Shown here: one piece after another, positions 24,115-36,501 of the stretch
How the letters are laid out: each line of letters starts with the position of its first letter
Numbering within the stretch: position 1 is the stretch's first letter
NCBI RefSeq assembly: GCF_018991925.1
Contig: NW_024729417.1
Coordinates: forward strand, 2,501-66,500
Source: Homarus americanus
Taxonomy: Eukaryota; Arthropoda; Malacostraca; Decapoda; Nephropidae
Length of the DNA: 64,000 bases
Direction: 5' to 3'
Translations under genes and position numbers: made by a program
Notes under the pieces: generated by a model
Database searches by the model: none
What the model was told of the DNA's origin: nothing
The model's input: only the letters and a program-made list of their open reading frames with translations

Positions 24115-25573
24115 AGGAGTAGGGGGATGGGTGATGAGTGAAGGTGATGGTGAAGGTGATGGTGATGGTGATGGTGATGGTTGGTGATGGTGGAGGCGAT
24201 GGTGGAGGTGATGGTTGGATGATGGTGGAGGTGATGGTGATGGTGATGGTGATGGTGAAGGGTGATGGTGAAGGTGATGGTGAGGATGGTGGTGGTGGAT
24301 GGTGGAGGTGGTGAGGTGATGGTGAGATGGATGGTGGTGGTGATGGTGAGGTGATGGTGGTGGTGAGGTGTGGTGGAGGTGATGGTGAGATGGTGGTGGT
24401 GGGTGAGGTGGGTGAAGGTGATGGTGGTGGGAGATGGGGTGGGTGGGTGGTGGAAGGTGGGGTGGAAGGTGGGTGAGAGGTGAAGTGATGGTGGAGGTGT
24501 AGGTGGAGGTGATGGTGGAGGTGAATGGTGAGGTGATGGTGGAGGTGATGGTGGAGGAGGTGTGGTGGAGGTGATGAGGTGAGAGGTGATGGTGGAGGTG
24601 ATGGTGAGAGGGGTGATGGTGATGGTGAGAGGGCGATGGTGATGGTGAAGGTGATGGTGGAGTGAGGTGGAGTGAAGGTGAAGTGATGGTGGGTGATGGT
24701 GGAGGTGATGGTGGAGTGTGGTGAGGTGGGTGGGAGGTGAAGGTGGAGTGAGAGGTGAAGTGGTGGGTGATGGTGGAGGTGATGGTGGGTGATGGTGGAG
24801 GTGATGGTGAGAGTGGTGGAGGGTGGTGAGGGTGATGGTGGAGGTGATGGTGGAGGTGGAGGTGAGGTGGTATGATGGTGAGAGGTGATGGTGAGGTGAT
24901 GGTGGAGGTGGTGGTGATGAGTGGTGATGGTGGAGTGATGAGGTGGTGGGTGGAATGGTGGTGAGGTGATGGTGGAGGTGGTGGAGTGATGGTGGAGGTG
25001 ATGGTGGAGTGGTGATGGTGTGAGGTGATGGTGGTTGGGTGATGGTGAGGTGATGTGGTGGGTGAAGGTGGGTGAGGTGAAGTGATGTGGTGGAGTGGAG
25101 ATGGTGGAGTGGTGGAGTGATGGGGTGATGTGGAGTGAAGGTGATGGTGGGTGATGGTGGTGATGGTGAGATGGTGGAGTGAAGGTGGAAGGTGAAGTGA
25201 TGGTGGAGTGGAGTTAGGTGGAGGTGGGGTGAGGTGATGGTGGAGGTGATGGTGGAGTGAGGTGGAGTGAGGTGGAGAGTGAGTGTGAGGTGGAGGTGAT
25301 GGTGGAGGTGGTGGAGGTGGTGGAGGTGATGGTGAGGTGATGGTGAAGGTGATGTGGTGGGGGCAGTGGGTGGAGATGGAGTGGGTGGTGGAGTGATGGT
25401 GATGGTGAGGTGATGGTGGAGGTGATGTGGTGGTGATGGTGGGTGGTGAGGTGGTGGTGGTGGTGGAGGTGGTGTGGTGGGTGGTGGAGTGGTGGGTGAT
25501 GGTGAGGTGAGGTGATGGTGGAGGTGATGGAAGGTGATGGTGAAGGTGATGGTGGAATGGTGGTGGTGATGGT
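24115..25573. repeat. GGTGATGGTGGA-type array, opposite polarity
   Basis: About 1.46 kb of GGTGATGGTGGAGGTGAT-like units with many small deletions. It is broadly complementary to the ATC/ACC array immediately to its left, separated only by a spacer at about 24083-24114. Confidence 0.95.
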
Positions 25574-25616
25574 TTCTCTACATCAGCCTTAAATATGCCA
25601 TATATATTTATTTATA

Positions 25617-25661
25617 CACATACATACATACATACATACATACATACATACATACATACAA
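25617..25661. repeat. (CATA)n tetranucleotide repeat
   Basis: About 11 tandem ACAT units following a short TATA-rich stretch. Confidence 0.93.
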
Positions 25662-25714
25662 GAGAGGGTGGAGGTGTGCACGACTCACTACAACGGTAAT
25701 AACATTTAAGTAGA

Positions 25715-25925
25715 GGACCCAATGGAGGGAGGGAGGGAGGAGGGTAGGGAGGGGTGGTGGTGAGGTAGTGTAGGGGAGGTGGTGCAGGGAGGGGTGTGGG
25801 GGAGGGAAGAGGGTGTAGGGAGGGTGGGAAAGGGAAGAGGAGATGGTGGAAAAATGGTGGGGAAGAAAGACAGAAGAACAGGGAGGGGGGGAAAGACAGA
25901 TGATGGGGGTGGATGGGGTAAGGGA
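25715..25925. repeat. GGGAGG/GGTGG purine-rich tract
   Basis: G/A-rich low-complexity sequence on the + strand. Open frames on both strands here are compositional. Confidence 0.7.
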
Positions 25926-26104
25926 GAAAGATGGGAAACATATCCTTTCTTCTTAACACCTCCTTCCTTCCTCCTTCCTTACCCCCCCTCCCCCACCACC
26001 AGCAGAAGGGGTTCCAGATATTTGATATTAAGGAAAAATAACTACTCTTGTGTTGCTGAGTTATTAACCCCCCCAGAGCTGTAGCAGGAGGGGCTTTCAC
26101 TTCT

Positions 26105-26143
26105 CGCGTCTGTGTTTGTATGTGTGTGTATGTGTGTGTGTGT

Positions 26144-26180
<37 letters not shown>
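26105..26180. repeat. (GT)n microsatellite
   Basis: Slightly interrupted GT tract. Confidence 0.93.
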
Positions 26181-26181
<1 letters not shown>

Positions 26182-27022
26182 CTATAGTTTAATATAAGAC
26201 ATATCAGAAATATATACGAGTCAGCGAGAGAGATTAAAAAATATGAAAAATAAAAAAAATACGTTAAGTTCCTTAAATTCTCATAAAGTCTAAATAGTAA
26301 ATATAAGCTAAAACAAATGCTTCAATATATAACATTAATATTAAGAGATAAAAGGAATGAGACAAATTTATTACGACACAACACAATCGAAGCCTCGCCA
26401 CCAAGAATATGACGTCATCAGCGTTCGTACACCTTCGCCTCCCTGCATCCGGATTATCCAAGATTTTCTCATCACCGGCGTTCGTGAAGCCCCGCCTGCT
26501 TGTAGACGGAGTGGTTTTTTTTCGTCAGTTTCTTCTTAACTTATCTGCGTTCGCGTAGCCCCATGAGGATTTATCTGGATTTCTTAATATTGTTTGTTTA
26601 CTATCGATGGCGTTCGCCCCTTAAGGATTCTGGTTTCTAATAATGTTTGTTTACATCTTCCTGGAGTTCATATTCGGATATCTTATACGTCACCAGCCAT
26701 CTGAAAGCTTCTCTGAGACAGTTCATGTATCCTCCAGCGTTCAGAGTACCGTCACTACCACAACGTCACTATCTACTTCTACTACTTCTACTACTAATAA
26801 TAATAATAAAACAAAATAATATTAACTTTCATTTTGTAAAAGTAAGTTTAAAATTGTATAAAATCTTATTTCTAGTCTTCATTTTATAGTTTTAATTAAC
26901 TTAAAGTTTTAATCCCCCCATCAAGTCTAAATTATCGTAAAGTAAAAAATTCACATGAAGTCAAAAATTTATATCACATCAGAGAAAGTTATAATTCTGT
27001 CTATTGTCTAGCGTTCTACAGT
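26181..27022. other. AT-rich island with GCGTTCG repeats, no gene recognised
   Basis: The stretch 26415-26640 carries four diverged copies around GCGTTCGT/GCGTTCGC, spaced 60-85 bp. A perfect CRE octamer lies at 26410-26417. Short frames of 60-80 codons show no domain. An AT-rich stretch with a short AAT tract (26796-26815) leads into the next array. Confidence 0.5.
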
Positions 27023-27024
27023 AT

Positions 27025-29486
27025 ATATGCACTCACAACATCACCAGGTTATATATACACTCACAACATCACCAGGTTATATATACACTCACAACATCCA
27101 CCAGGTTATACATACACTCACAACATACCAGGTTATATATACCTCACAACATCACCAGGTTATACATACACTCACAACATCCACCAGGTTATACATACAC
27201 TCACAACATCCACCAGGTTATATATACACTCACAACATCCACCAGGTTATATATACCTCAAACATCCACCAGGTTATATATACCTCACAACATCCACCAG
27301 GTTATATATACACTCACAACATCCACCAGGTTATATATACTCACAACATCCACCAGGTTATACATACACCAGGTTATACATACACTCACACTCCACCAGG
27401 TTATACATACACTCACAACATACCGGTTATATATACACTCACAACATCCACCAGGTTATATATACACTCACAACATCCACCAGGTTTATACCTCACAACA
27501 TCCACCAGGTTATATATACACTCACAACATCACAGGTTATACATACACTCCTAACATCCACCAGGTTATACATACACTCACAACATCCACCAGGTTATAC
27601 ATACACTCTCAAACATCCACCAGGTTATACATACATAACATCCACAGGTTATACATACCTCACAACATCCACCAGGTTATATATACCTCACAACATCACC
27701 AGGTTATATATACATCACAACATCACCAGGTTATATATACACTCACAACATCACCCGGGTTATATACCTCACAACATCACCAGGTTATATATACCTCACA
27801 ACATCCACAGGTTATATATACATCAAACATCCACAGGTTATATATACACTCACATCACAGTTATATATACACTCACTCCACCAGTTATACATATACATAC
27901 ACTACATCCACCAGGTTATACATACACTCACAACATCCACAGGTTATATATACACTCAAACATCCACCAGGTTATACATACACTCACAACATCCACCGGG
28001 TTATACCTCCAACATCCACCAGGTTATACATACCTCACAACATCCAGGTTATATATACACTCACAACATCACCAGGTTATACATACACTCACAACATCCA
28101 CCAGGTTATATATACACTCACAACATCCACCAGGTTATATATCACTCACAACATCCACCAGGTTATATATACACTCACAACATCCACCAGGTTATATATA
28201 CACTCACAACATCCACCAGGTTATATACACCTCACAACATCCACCAGGTTATATATACACCACAAAATCCACCAGGTTATATATACACTCACAACATCCA
28301 CCAGGTTATATATACACCACAACATCCACCAGGTTATATTACACTCCAACATCCACCAGGTTATATACACTCACAACATCCACCAGGTTATACATACACC
28401 AACATCCACCAGGTTATATATACACTCAAACATCCACCAGGTTATATATACACCACAAAATCCACCAGGTTATATACACTCACAACATCCACCAGGTTAT
28501 ATATACACCACAACATCCACCAGGTTATATATACACTCACAACATCCACCAGGTTATACATACACCACAACATCCACCAGGTTATACATACACTCACAAC
28601 ATCCACCAGGTTATATATACACTCACCAACATCCACCAGGTTATATATACACTCACAACCCACCAGGTTATATATACACTCACAACATCCACCAGGTTAT
28701 ATATACATCTCCAACATCCACCAGGTTATACATACACTCACAACATCCACCAGGTTATATATACACCACAACATCCACCAGGTTATATATACACTCACAA
28801 CATCCACCAGGTTATACATACACTCACAACATCCACCAGGTTTATATACACCACAACATCCACCAGGTTATACATACACCTCCAACATCCACCAGGTTAT
28901 ATATACACTCCCAACATCCACCAGGTTATATATACACTCACAACATCCACCAGGTTATATATACACTCACAACATCCACCAGGTTATATATACACTCACA
29001 ACATCCACCAGGTTATATATACACTCACAACATCCACCAGGTTATACATACACCTGCCAAACATCCACCAGGTTATATATACACTCACAACATCCACCAG
29101 GTTATATATACACTCACAAAATCCACCAGGTTATACATACACTCACAACATCCACCAGGTTATATATACACTCACAACATCCAAGGTTATATATACACTC
29201 ACAACATCCACCAGGTTATACATACACTCACAACATCCACCAGGTTATATACACCACAACATCCACCAGGTTATATATACACCCACAACATCCACCAGGT
29301 TATATATACACTCACAACTCCACCAGGTTATATATACACTCACAACATCCACCAGGTTATATATACACTCACAACATCCACCAGGTTATACATACACCAA
29401 ACATCCACCAGGTTATATATACACTCACAACATCCACCAGGTTATACATACACTCACAACATCCACCAGGTTATATATACACTATT
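27025..29486. repeat. 29-bp minisatellite, about 85 copies
   Basis: Tandem 29-bp unit reading GTTATATATACACTCACAAC then ATCCACCAG. Frequent variants are CAT for TAT and 1-4 bp deletions. The 834-codon frame (27004-29508) cycles through all three phases of the unit because of these indels. That is why it encodes Tyr-Thr-His-Asn, Thr-Arg-Leu-Tyr and Pro-Gly-Tyr blocks in turn, and it is not a gene. Confidence 0.97.
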
Positions 29487-29489
29487 TCT

Positions 29490-29945
29490 CCATATCCTTC
29501 TTTACTAACATCTATGTAAATCTTCCTCAGTTTTATCATTGTTTTTTTCAATAACTCTTAGGTGAGTATTTCTATTTCTATCTCATTTACCATTAACAAA
29601 TCTCTAACTTAATTTGGGGATTTATATGAATGTAAATATAAAAAAGTATATTATAAAAATTCCGATTATTTTATTTTATTTTTATTTTTGTATATTAATT
29701 ATTTTATGTTATTGTCTTAAGAAATAAATCAATAATAATCAATAAAATCAAGTTACTTTTTCTCCTATTTTATATATATATTTTTTTTTATAATTTTACT
29801 GTTTAAGAAAATACAAAAAATATTAAAAATAATCAGTCATTTTTTCCTTACTCAAAATATAAGATGAGATTTAAGTTGTTTAAGTCTCCAACATTACTTC
29901 TCGCTGTTACACAAAATATGAAAATTTAGTACAGAATGAGTTCCA
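29490..29945. other. AT-rich non-repetitive interval
   Basis: AT-rich sequence with many A and T runs. No reading frame, repeat array or RNA gene was recognised. Confidence 0.55.
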
Positions 29946-29949
29946 ATTG

Positions 29950-30238
29950 CTTCCTGCAGACGACGGGAGGAGGAGGGAGGGACAAAGAGAGGGGAGGGAA
30001 GGGAGGGAGGGACAAAGAGAGGGAGGGAAGGAGGAGGGAGGGAGGGAGGAGAGAGGAAAGCAGGGGGGACAAGAGAGAGGGAAGAGAGAGGGAGAGGAGA
30101 GGGTCAGGGGAAGGAGGAGGCGAAGGATCAGGGAGGGACAAAAGGAGAGAGATAGGAGAGGAGGGCAGGAGCAAGGTGAGGGCAGGGGCAAGGTGAGGAG
30201 GCAAGGAGGGAGGGGTGAGGGGAAGGGAGAGGGAGGAG
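29950..30238. repeat. GGGAGGGACAAAGAGA purine-rich repeat
   Basis: Purine-rich + strand with repeated GGAGGGACAAAGAGAGG. Ser/Pro/Leu (antisense) and Gly/Arg/Glu (sense) frames are compositional. Confidence 0.8.
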
Positions 30239-30384
30239 GATGTACCCACAACAACCTCCCAGGACCACCAGCCAGAAATCTCTCAAGGAACCCGGGTTCG
30301 ATATCCTAAAACGTTCTCAGCTAATTTTAAAAGTTGAGTTTCCTGCGGCGAACCTGACAAAGGCTGCCCGGGGGTGAAGGAGAG

Positions 30385-30880
30385 ACGAGGGGAGGTGAGA
30401 GGAGGAGGAAGGGAAGGAGGGAAGGGAGATGAAGGAAGGTGAGAGGAAGGAGGGAAGGTGGGAGAGGAAGAGGGAAGGTGAGAGGAAGGAGGGAAGGTGA
30501 GAGGAAGGAGGGAAGGTGAGAGGAAGGGAGGGGGTGAGAGGAAGGAGGGGAGGAAGGTGAGAGGGAAGGAGGGAAGGTGAGAGGGAAGGAGGAAGGTGGA
30601 GAGGAAGGAGGGAAGGTGGAGAGGGGAGGAGGTGAGAGGAAGGAGGGAAGGTGAGAGGAAGGAGGGAAGGTGAGAGGAAGGAGGGAAGGAGAAGGAGGAA
30701 GGTGAGAGGAAGGAGGGAAGGTAGAGAAGGAGGGAAGGTGAGAGGAAGGAGAAGGTGGGGAGAAGGAGGGAAGGTGAGAGGAAGGAGGGAGGTGGAGAAG
30801 GAGGGAAGGTGGGAGGAGGAAGGAGGAAGGTGAGAGGAAGGAGGGAGGGAGGATGAGGGGAAGGTGAGAGAAGGAGGGGA
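30385..30880. repeat. ~19-21 bp purine minisatellite
   Basis: Tandem units with core GGAAGGAGGGAAGGTGAGA, about 25 copies. The antisense 319-codon Ser/Leu/Pro-rich frame (30327-31286) spans this and the neighbouring GA tract and is a by-product. Confidence 0.92.
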
Positions 30881-31108
30881 AGAGAGAAAAGAAGGTTAGT
30901 GATAGGGAGGGAAAGGCAGAGGTGAAGTGGGGGAGAGTAGGGAGGGAGAATAGAGGAGGGGGAGAAACGTAGAAGAGGAGAGAGAGGAAGAGAAAGAGGA
31001 AAAGAGGCAAGGGAGGAGAAGGACGGAATGAAGGATAAAGATAAAGAGGGGATGATATGGAGAAGGTAATGGGAAGTGGAGAAGAGAGAAGGATGAAAGA
31101 AGAAGGCC

Positions 31109-31171
<63 letters not shown>

Positions 31172-31175
31172 AAGA
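30881..31175. repeat. Purine-rich tract with (GA)n
   Basis: Purine-rich degenerate sequence passing into a pure GA tract at 31112-31167. Confidence 0.9.
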
Positions 31176-31283
31176 GAGAGGAGAGGAATAAGAGGTGGTG
31201 GCAGTGACAGGTGATAAAATGATGATGATAAAAGCGAAGAGAAGAAAAGGGACCATTAATAACAACAAGAACAAATATATTTT

Positions 31284-31284
<1 letters not shown>

Positions 31285-31348
<64 letters not shown>
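31285..31348. repeat. (AAT)n microsatellite
   Basis: About 21 AAT units. The polyasparagine frame through it is repeat translation. Non-repetitive sequence follows at 31349-31640, without a recognised gene. Confidence 0.95.
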
Positions 31349-31350
<2 letters not shown>

Positions 31351-31654
31351 ATACAGAAAACACCAGAACTAGGAAAATTCTCACCCCCACCCTTTCACAA
31401 AGTATCACAAACATCTATCGTCAAACGCCTCAGGAGATAATTGATAATTTCTAACCTCGAGAAATATCGTTCCACATTAGGAAAGTTTTTCGCCCTGGAG
31501 AAATATTCTCTTGGTCACATCCTTCACGTAATAATGAGGAGTTTGGGGGGAAAATTTACTGGAGTCGATTTCCCCAGATCGTCCAAATCTGGAAAGAAGT
31601 CGGAAAATTGTTTTAAAATTTTTTTCAAGGGTCACAGTTTCCATTTGTGTCGAC

Positions 31655-31970
31655 TGTAGACTGTTAGTGACTGTCACTGAAGTGATGGGGAGTGACTGTC
31701 GCTTGGAGATGGTAAGAGAATTATAGCTATTGGCTGTTGAGGTGATTGATTGGAGGAGCAACGGTGAGTGACAGTCATTATAGACTGTTGGGGTGAGTAA
31801 CAGTCGTTATAGACTGTTGAGGTGATTAACTGTCTTTAAAGACTGCTGGAAGAGATTGACTGCCATGGTGATTGACTATCGCTTTAGACTGTTGACGATG
31901 AGTGACTGAAGGAGGAGGGCGACTGACTGTCGGTTGTGGAGACTGACAGATAACTGACTGTAGACTGTGT
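31655..31970. repeat. ~35-bp degenerate repeat (GACTGTTGAGGTGATTGACTG)
   Basis: About eight diverged units around TAGACTGTTGAGGTGATTGA, often followed by CTGTCGTTA. Confidence 0.75.
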
Positions 31971-32032
31971 ATCATAACAAGCACCTTAAATAACTGTTAT
32001 CATAAACGAGCGGTGACATAACAATAACCAAT

Positions 32033-33605
32033 TGGGAAGGTGAAGGGTGGAAGGGTGGGGAAGGAAGGGTGGAAGGTGAAGGGAGGGTGAAGGGTGGGGA
32101 AGAAGGGTGGGGGAAGGTGAAGGGTGGGGAAGGGTGAAGGGTGGGGAAGGTGAAGGGGTGGAGGATAAGAAGGGGTGGGGGAAGGTGAAGGGGTGTGGAG
32201 GAGGGTGAAGGGTGTGGGGAGGGTGAAGGAGTGGGGAGGGTGAAGGGGTGTGGGAGGTGAAGGGTGGGAGGGTGAAGGGGTGTGGGGAGGGTGAAGGGGA
32301 AGGTGAAGGGGTGGAGGAGGGTGGAAGGTGAAGGTGGAGGAGGGTGAAGGGGTGGGGAAGGTGAAGGGGTGTGAAGGGTGAAGGGGTGAGGAGGTGAAGG
32401 GGTGTGGGAGGGGTGAAGGGGGTGGGGAGGTGAAGGGTGGGGAAGGGAGGGTGAGGAAGGGGGAAGAGGGGGAGGGTGAAGGGGTGGGGGAAGGTGAAGG
32501 GGTGTGGGGAGGGTGAAGGGGTGTGGGGAAGGGGTGAAGGTGTGGGGAAGGTGAAGGGGTGTGAGGAGGGTGAAGGGTGGGGAAGGTGAAAGTGTGGGGA
32601 GGGTGAAGGGTGTGGGGAAGAAGGGTGGAGGGAGAAGGGGTGTAGGGAAGGTGAAGGGGTGTGTGGGGGAAGGTGAAGGGGTGAGTGTGGGGATAAGAAG
32701 GGTGTGGGGAGGGTGAAGGTGTGTGGGGAAGGTGAAGGGTGTGGGAGGGGAGGGTGAAGGGGGTGGGGGAAGGTGAGAGGTGGGGGAAGGTGAAGGGGTG
32801 GGAAGGTGAAGGGTGGGGAAGGTGAAGGGGTGTGGGAGGTGAAGGTGGGGAAGGTGAAGGGGTGGGGAAGGTGAAGGGTGGGGAAGGTGAAGGGTGTGAG
32901 GTGAAGGTGGGAAGGAGGGTGGGAAGGTGAAGGGGTGGGGGAGGGTGAAGGGGTGGGAGGTGAAGGGTGTGAGGGGTGAAGGTGTGTGGGGAAGGGGGGA
33001 AGGTGAAAGGTGGGGGAAGGTGAAGGGGTGTGGGGAGGGTGAAGGGTAGGGAGGGTGTGGGGGAAGGTGAAGGGTGGAGGGAGAAGGGGAGGGAAGGAAG
33101 GGGTGTGGGGAAGGTGAAGGGGTGGGGAGGGTGAAGGGGGGTGTGGGGAATAAAGGGTGTGGGAAAGGTGGAAGGGGGGTGGGGGAGGGTGAAAGTGTAG
33201 GGGAAGGGTGAGGAGGGTGAAGGGTGAAGGGGAAGGAAGGTGGGGAAGGTGAAGGGGTGGGAAGGTGAAGGTGGGGAGGGTGAAGGTGTGTAGGAAGGTG
33301 AAGGGGTGGGGAAGGTGAAGGGGTGGGGAGGGTGAAGGATAGAGGTGAAGGTGGGGAGGGTGTAGGAAGGTGATGGGGTGTGGGGAAGGTGAAGGGGTGT
33401 GGGGGAAGGTGAAGGGTGGGGAAGGTGAAGGGTGGGGAGGGTGAAGGGTGGGGAAGGTGAAGGGGTGGGGAGGGTGAAGGGTGGGGAGGGTGAAGGGGTG
33501 TGGGGGAAGGTGAAGGGGGTGGGGGGAGGGTGAAGGGGTGGGGAAGGTGAAGGTGGGGAGGGAGAAGAGGGGAGGGGGAAGGTGAGGGAAATAGTGGAGG
33601 GAGTT
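32033..33605. repeat. 1.6-kb GGTGAAGGGGTGTGGGGA array
   Basis: Tandem units of about 17-20 bp around GGTGAAGGGGTGTGGGGAA, on a + strand almost free of C. Runs of three to four G recur in nearly every unit, so G-quadruplex formation is plausible. There are no long frames because TGA is part of the unit. Confidence 0.95.
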
Positions 33606-33715
33606 GTCAGTGAGTATTGACCAGTCAGTACTACAGTATAAAAGTTTATCTGTTTAAATAATCATCAATTTAACATATCATGCGTTTAAGATCACCATTT
33701 TCTCGGTAAAGAATA

Positions 33716-33769
33716 AACACACACACACACACACACACACAACTACACACACACACACACACACACACG
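33716..33769. repeat. (CA)n microsatellite
   Basis: CA tract interrupted once by AACTA, followed by a short TG tract. Confidence 0.95.
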
Positions 33770-33804
33770 TCTTGCCTGTGTGTGAGTGTGTGTGTTCTGT
33801 GTGT

Positions 33805-33968
33805 GTGTTCAACAACAAAGTATTATTCAGACACTGACAAATTCCTCCGTCCGTCGAACGCGGCCTTCACCGACATCCAGCCAATGAGAGACAAGCCTTT
33901 ATCTTCGCGCTCAGCCAATCAACTGTCCGGGATGACTCGTGGCTGTTGTACTTCAAGACACAGGAGAA

Positions 33969-33970
<2 letters not shown>
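33805..33970. other. GC-richer island with two CCAAT boxes
   Basis: Non-repetitive sequence containing CAGCCAATGAGAG (33876-33888) and CAGCCAATCAACT (33911-33923). A 63-codon frame (33782-33973) covers it but begins in TG repeat and has no domain. It could be a promoter-like fragment, but no downstream gene is visible. Confidence 0.35.

Positions 33971-33971
<1 letters not shown>

Positions 33972-34020
<49 letters not shown>
33972..34020. repeat. (GA)n microsatellite
   Basis: Pure GA tract. Confidence 0.95.
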
Positions 34021-34023
<3 letters not shown>

Positions 34024-34189
34024 CAAGCGGTATGAATTCTAGCATGAGAATTTATTGAGTAATTTTGTATTATCGAGAGTTAAATCAGGCGTTATGTTGG
34101 GGGGTCCATTGTTGTGTCGTAACTTAGGTGAGTCTCTTTGTTACGGTCTCCAAACTAACTAACTAACTTACACACTTTAAAGACTCCCT

Positions 34190-34535
34190 TAACCCCTCGA
34201 GTACGATGATTCATCCCCTCGAGTACGATAACTACAATCCCTTGAGTACAATAAATTAGGAAATGGGTCATCGAATTTAAAGGGGGTAACGTCATCGTAC
34301 TCAAAGGGTTAAGTCATCATACTTAAGGGGTCAAGCCGTATCACTGTACTTAAGGGGTCAAGCCGTATCACTGTACGGGGTTAATCCATGTACTTAGGAA
34401 GTTAATTCACTATATCTAAAGGGTAAATTCACTGTATATAAGGGGTTAATTCACTGTACTTACGGGGTTAATTCACTGTACTTAAGGGGTTAATTCACTG
34501 TAATTAAGGGGTTAATTCACTGTACTTAAGGGATA
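34190..34535. repeat. 22-bp minisatellite in both orientations
   Basis: The left units (34190-34250) read CCCTCGAGTACGATGA. The units to the right are in the opposite orientation (TCATCGTACTCAAAGGGTTA, then TTAATTCACTGTACTTAAGG). In reverse complement these match the 22-bp family at 11640-11965. Confidence 0.85.
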
Positions 34536-34970
34536 TTTAACCTAAGGACCTCTGTACCAATGACCCACCAGAGGTGACCTTATCTCTGCTCAGGATAAAG
34601 GGTCATAGAGGTATTCTTTTCCCCCTTAAATTGGCAACACGAGAACGCTTCTAATTGCCTCACTTAAGATATGATACAGTTACAGTGATCGATTTTTAGG
34701 GTTCGTTATGTTAACTTTTCTTCATTAACTGTTATGTAAGAACGTTCTTAACTGGCTCACGCAACCTTGGCCAAAGAACGTAAGTTAAAGCCTTATCTCC
34801 GTTGTCACTTATTTTCTGCTAGGTCATGATGACTCAGCATTTCCGGCCAAAACACCTTTCTATCTCCATCTGTTGACGTCATCGACCCACTGCCCCTACA
34901 GCTTAGTATCCGAGGTTCTGATTGGCCGGATATATGTCAAGCCAACCAGTGAGGAAGCGTATGACAAATG

Positions 34971-35105
34971 GTGTTGATGGAGGCGATGGTGTTGATGGAG
35001 GCGATGGTGTTGATGGAGGCGATGGTGTTGATGGTGGTGATGATGATGATAATGGTGGTGGTAATAAAGGAGGTGAAGGTGATGATCGGAGGTGATGAAG
35101 ATGAT
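34971..35105. repeat. 18-bp GATGGTGTTGATGGAGGC repeat and GGTGAT tract
   Basis: Four tandem copies of GATGGTGTTGATGGAGGC, then degenerate GATGAT/GGTGGT sequence. The interval 34540-34965 before it is non-repetitive and contains a CRE octamer at 34874-34881 and an ATTGG box at 34920-34924. Confidence 0.85.
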
Positions 35106-35109
35106 GGTG

Positions 35110-35140
35110 GTTAGGTTAGGTTAGGTTAGGTTAGGTTAGA
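35110..35140. repeat. Short TTAGG block
   Basis: About six TTAGG units. Confidence 0.85.
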
Positions 35141-35184
35141 GAAGAAGAAGCAAACATTACCTACATGATCTACTCAAAAAATTG

Positions 35185-35195
35185 GACACACACAG

Positions 35196-35227
<32 letters not shown>

Positions 35228-35349
35228 ACACACACACAGACACACACACACAGACACACAGACACACACACACACACACACACAGACACACACACACAGA
35301 CACACAGACACACACACAGACATACACACACACACACACACACACAAAC

Positions 35350-35412
<63 letters not shown>
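35185..35412. repeat. (CA)n/(CAGA) then (GA)n compound microsatellite
   Basis: CA tract with regular CAGACA interruptions (35185-35346) followed by a GA tract (35350-35412). Long His-Thr and Val-Cys frames on both strands are by-products. Confidence 0.95.
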
Positions 35413-35414
<2 letters not shown>

Positions 35415-35509
35415 GGGGTGGTGTATCGCCTTCAGAGCTGTGGTTATGAGAGATGGCCACACCTACCTTAATACCTTAATTAATATTATTGTGAGCTAGA
35501 GTGACAGCC

Positions 35510-35706
35510 TCTCTCTCTCTCTCTCGTTGTGTGTGTGTCTTCTATTTCTCTCTCTCCTGCCTCTTTCCATCTTCTCCCTCCTCCCCCCTACCTCCTTCCT
35601 CCTCCCCCACTCTCCCCCTCCTCCCCACTCTTTTCTCTAATGCCTCACACACACATACGAAGGGCATACTAAAGGAGATATTCTGGTGACAGCCGAGCAC
35701 ATGTAT

Positions 35707-35757
<51 letters not shown>

Positions 35758-35760
35758 GCA
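35510..35760. repeat. CT tract, pyrimidine tract and (CA)n
   Basis: Short CT tract (35511-35525), C/T-rich segment (35545-35640), and a pure CA tract at 35709-35755. The interval 35761-36030 after it is C-rich, non-repetitive DNA without a gene. Confidence 0.85.
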
Positions 35761-36039
35761 CATATTATATACATACATATATATATATACACACATCAAC
35801 CCCCACACACCCCCCCTCTCACTCCCTCTCACTGATCCCTCTCACACAAAACTCATTTCCTCAAAATCCTCTCCCAAAGAGCTCCTCCATCAGATCTGGC
35901 AAAACCACTCTACCCACACTACCCTCACTCTCCCTACTTCTCCCTACCCCCCATCTCGCCTGCCTCTCACCCCATTTTCAATTTGTCGTCTGGTAAAATT
36001 CCTCAAGTCAGCCTCGGTATTTACTGTACATTCTGAGTC

Positions 36040-36180
36040 CTGAAAGGGGGAAGGGAAGGATGAAGAGAGGAGATAAGGAAGAGGGGAAAGAGAGGGATGG
36101 GAGGAAAGATAGTAGAGAAGGAATAGGGAAGGAATAAGGGGGAAGGAGAGGGGAAGGAAGGAGGGATAAAGGAAGAAGGC
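36040..36180. repeat. Purine-rich tract
   Basis: A/G-rich sequence (GGAAGG, AGAGAGG). The antisense Ser/Pro-rich frame is compositional. Confidence 0.7.
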
Positions 36181-36223
36181 GTATAGATGATGGATGACTT
36201 CACTTTGTTTTGACAGCGATCAA

Positions 36224-36268
36224 TGACGTCACTAATTTCATTTGTTGTGACGCCTGATTGATTCTTCT
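36224..36268. promoter_or_regulatory. CRE octamer plus related half-module
   Basis: TGACGTCA at 36224-36231, followed by ATTTGTTGTGACGCCTGATT (36240-36259). The latter closely resembles unit 2 of the 52-bp module at 18949-18968. This suggests the same CCAAT-CRE module family. Function is unknown. Confidence 0.35.
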
Positions 36269-36310
36269 TCTTCTTCTCTCTCTCTCATATAAATGTACAA
36301 CTAAACCTTC

Positions 36311-36323
36311 TTAGAGAGAGGAA

Positions 36324-36385
<62 letters not shown>

Positions 36386-36456
36386 AGAGGAGGTAAGAGA
36401 CACTGTCAGTATTAACACACACACACACACACACAGACACACACACACACACAACA

Positions 36457-36501
<45 letters not shown>

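Noticed and set aside
27025..29486. Regular 29-bp repeats reminiscent of a CRISPR array
   Set aside because: Units are directly adjacent without unique spacers, there are no cas genes, and the context is eukaryotic.
27004..29508. 834-codon frame that could be read as a repeat protein
   Set aside because: The amino-acid motif changes phase whenever the 29-bp unit has an indel, so no constant peptide repeat is maintained, as a real repeat protein would do.
30285..30302. CCCGGGTTCGATATCC, similar to a tRNA T-arm/box B
   Set aside because: There is no box A at the right distance, no anticodon arm, and an extra base relative to the box B consensus.
31441..31761. Overlapping 72- and 94-codon frames in unique sequence
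   Set aside because: They overlap on opposite strands, have no recognised domain, and nothing favours one over chance.
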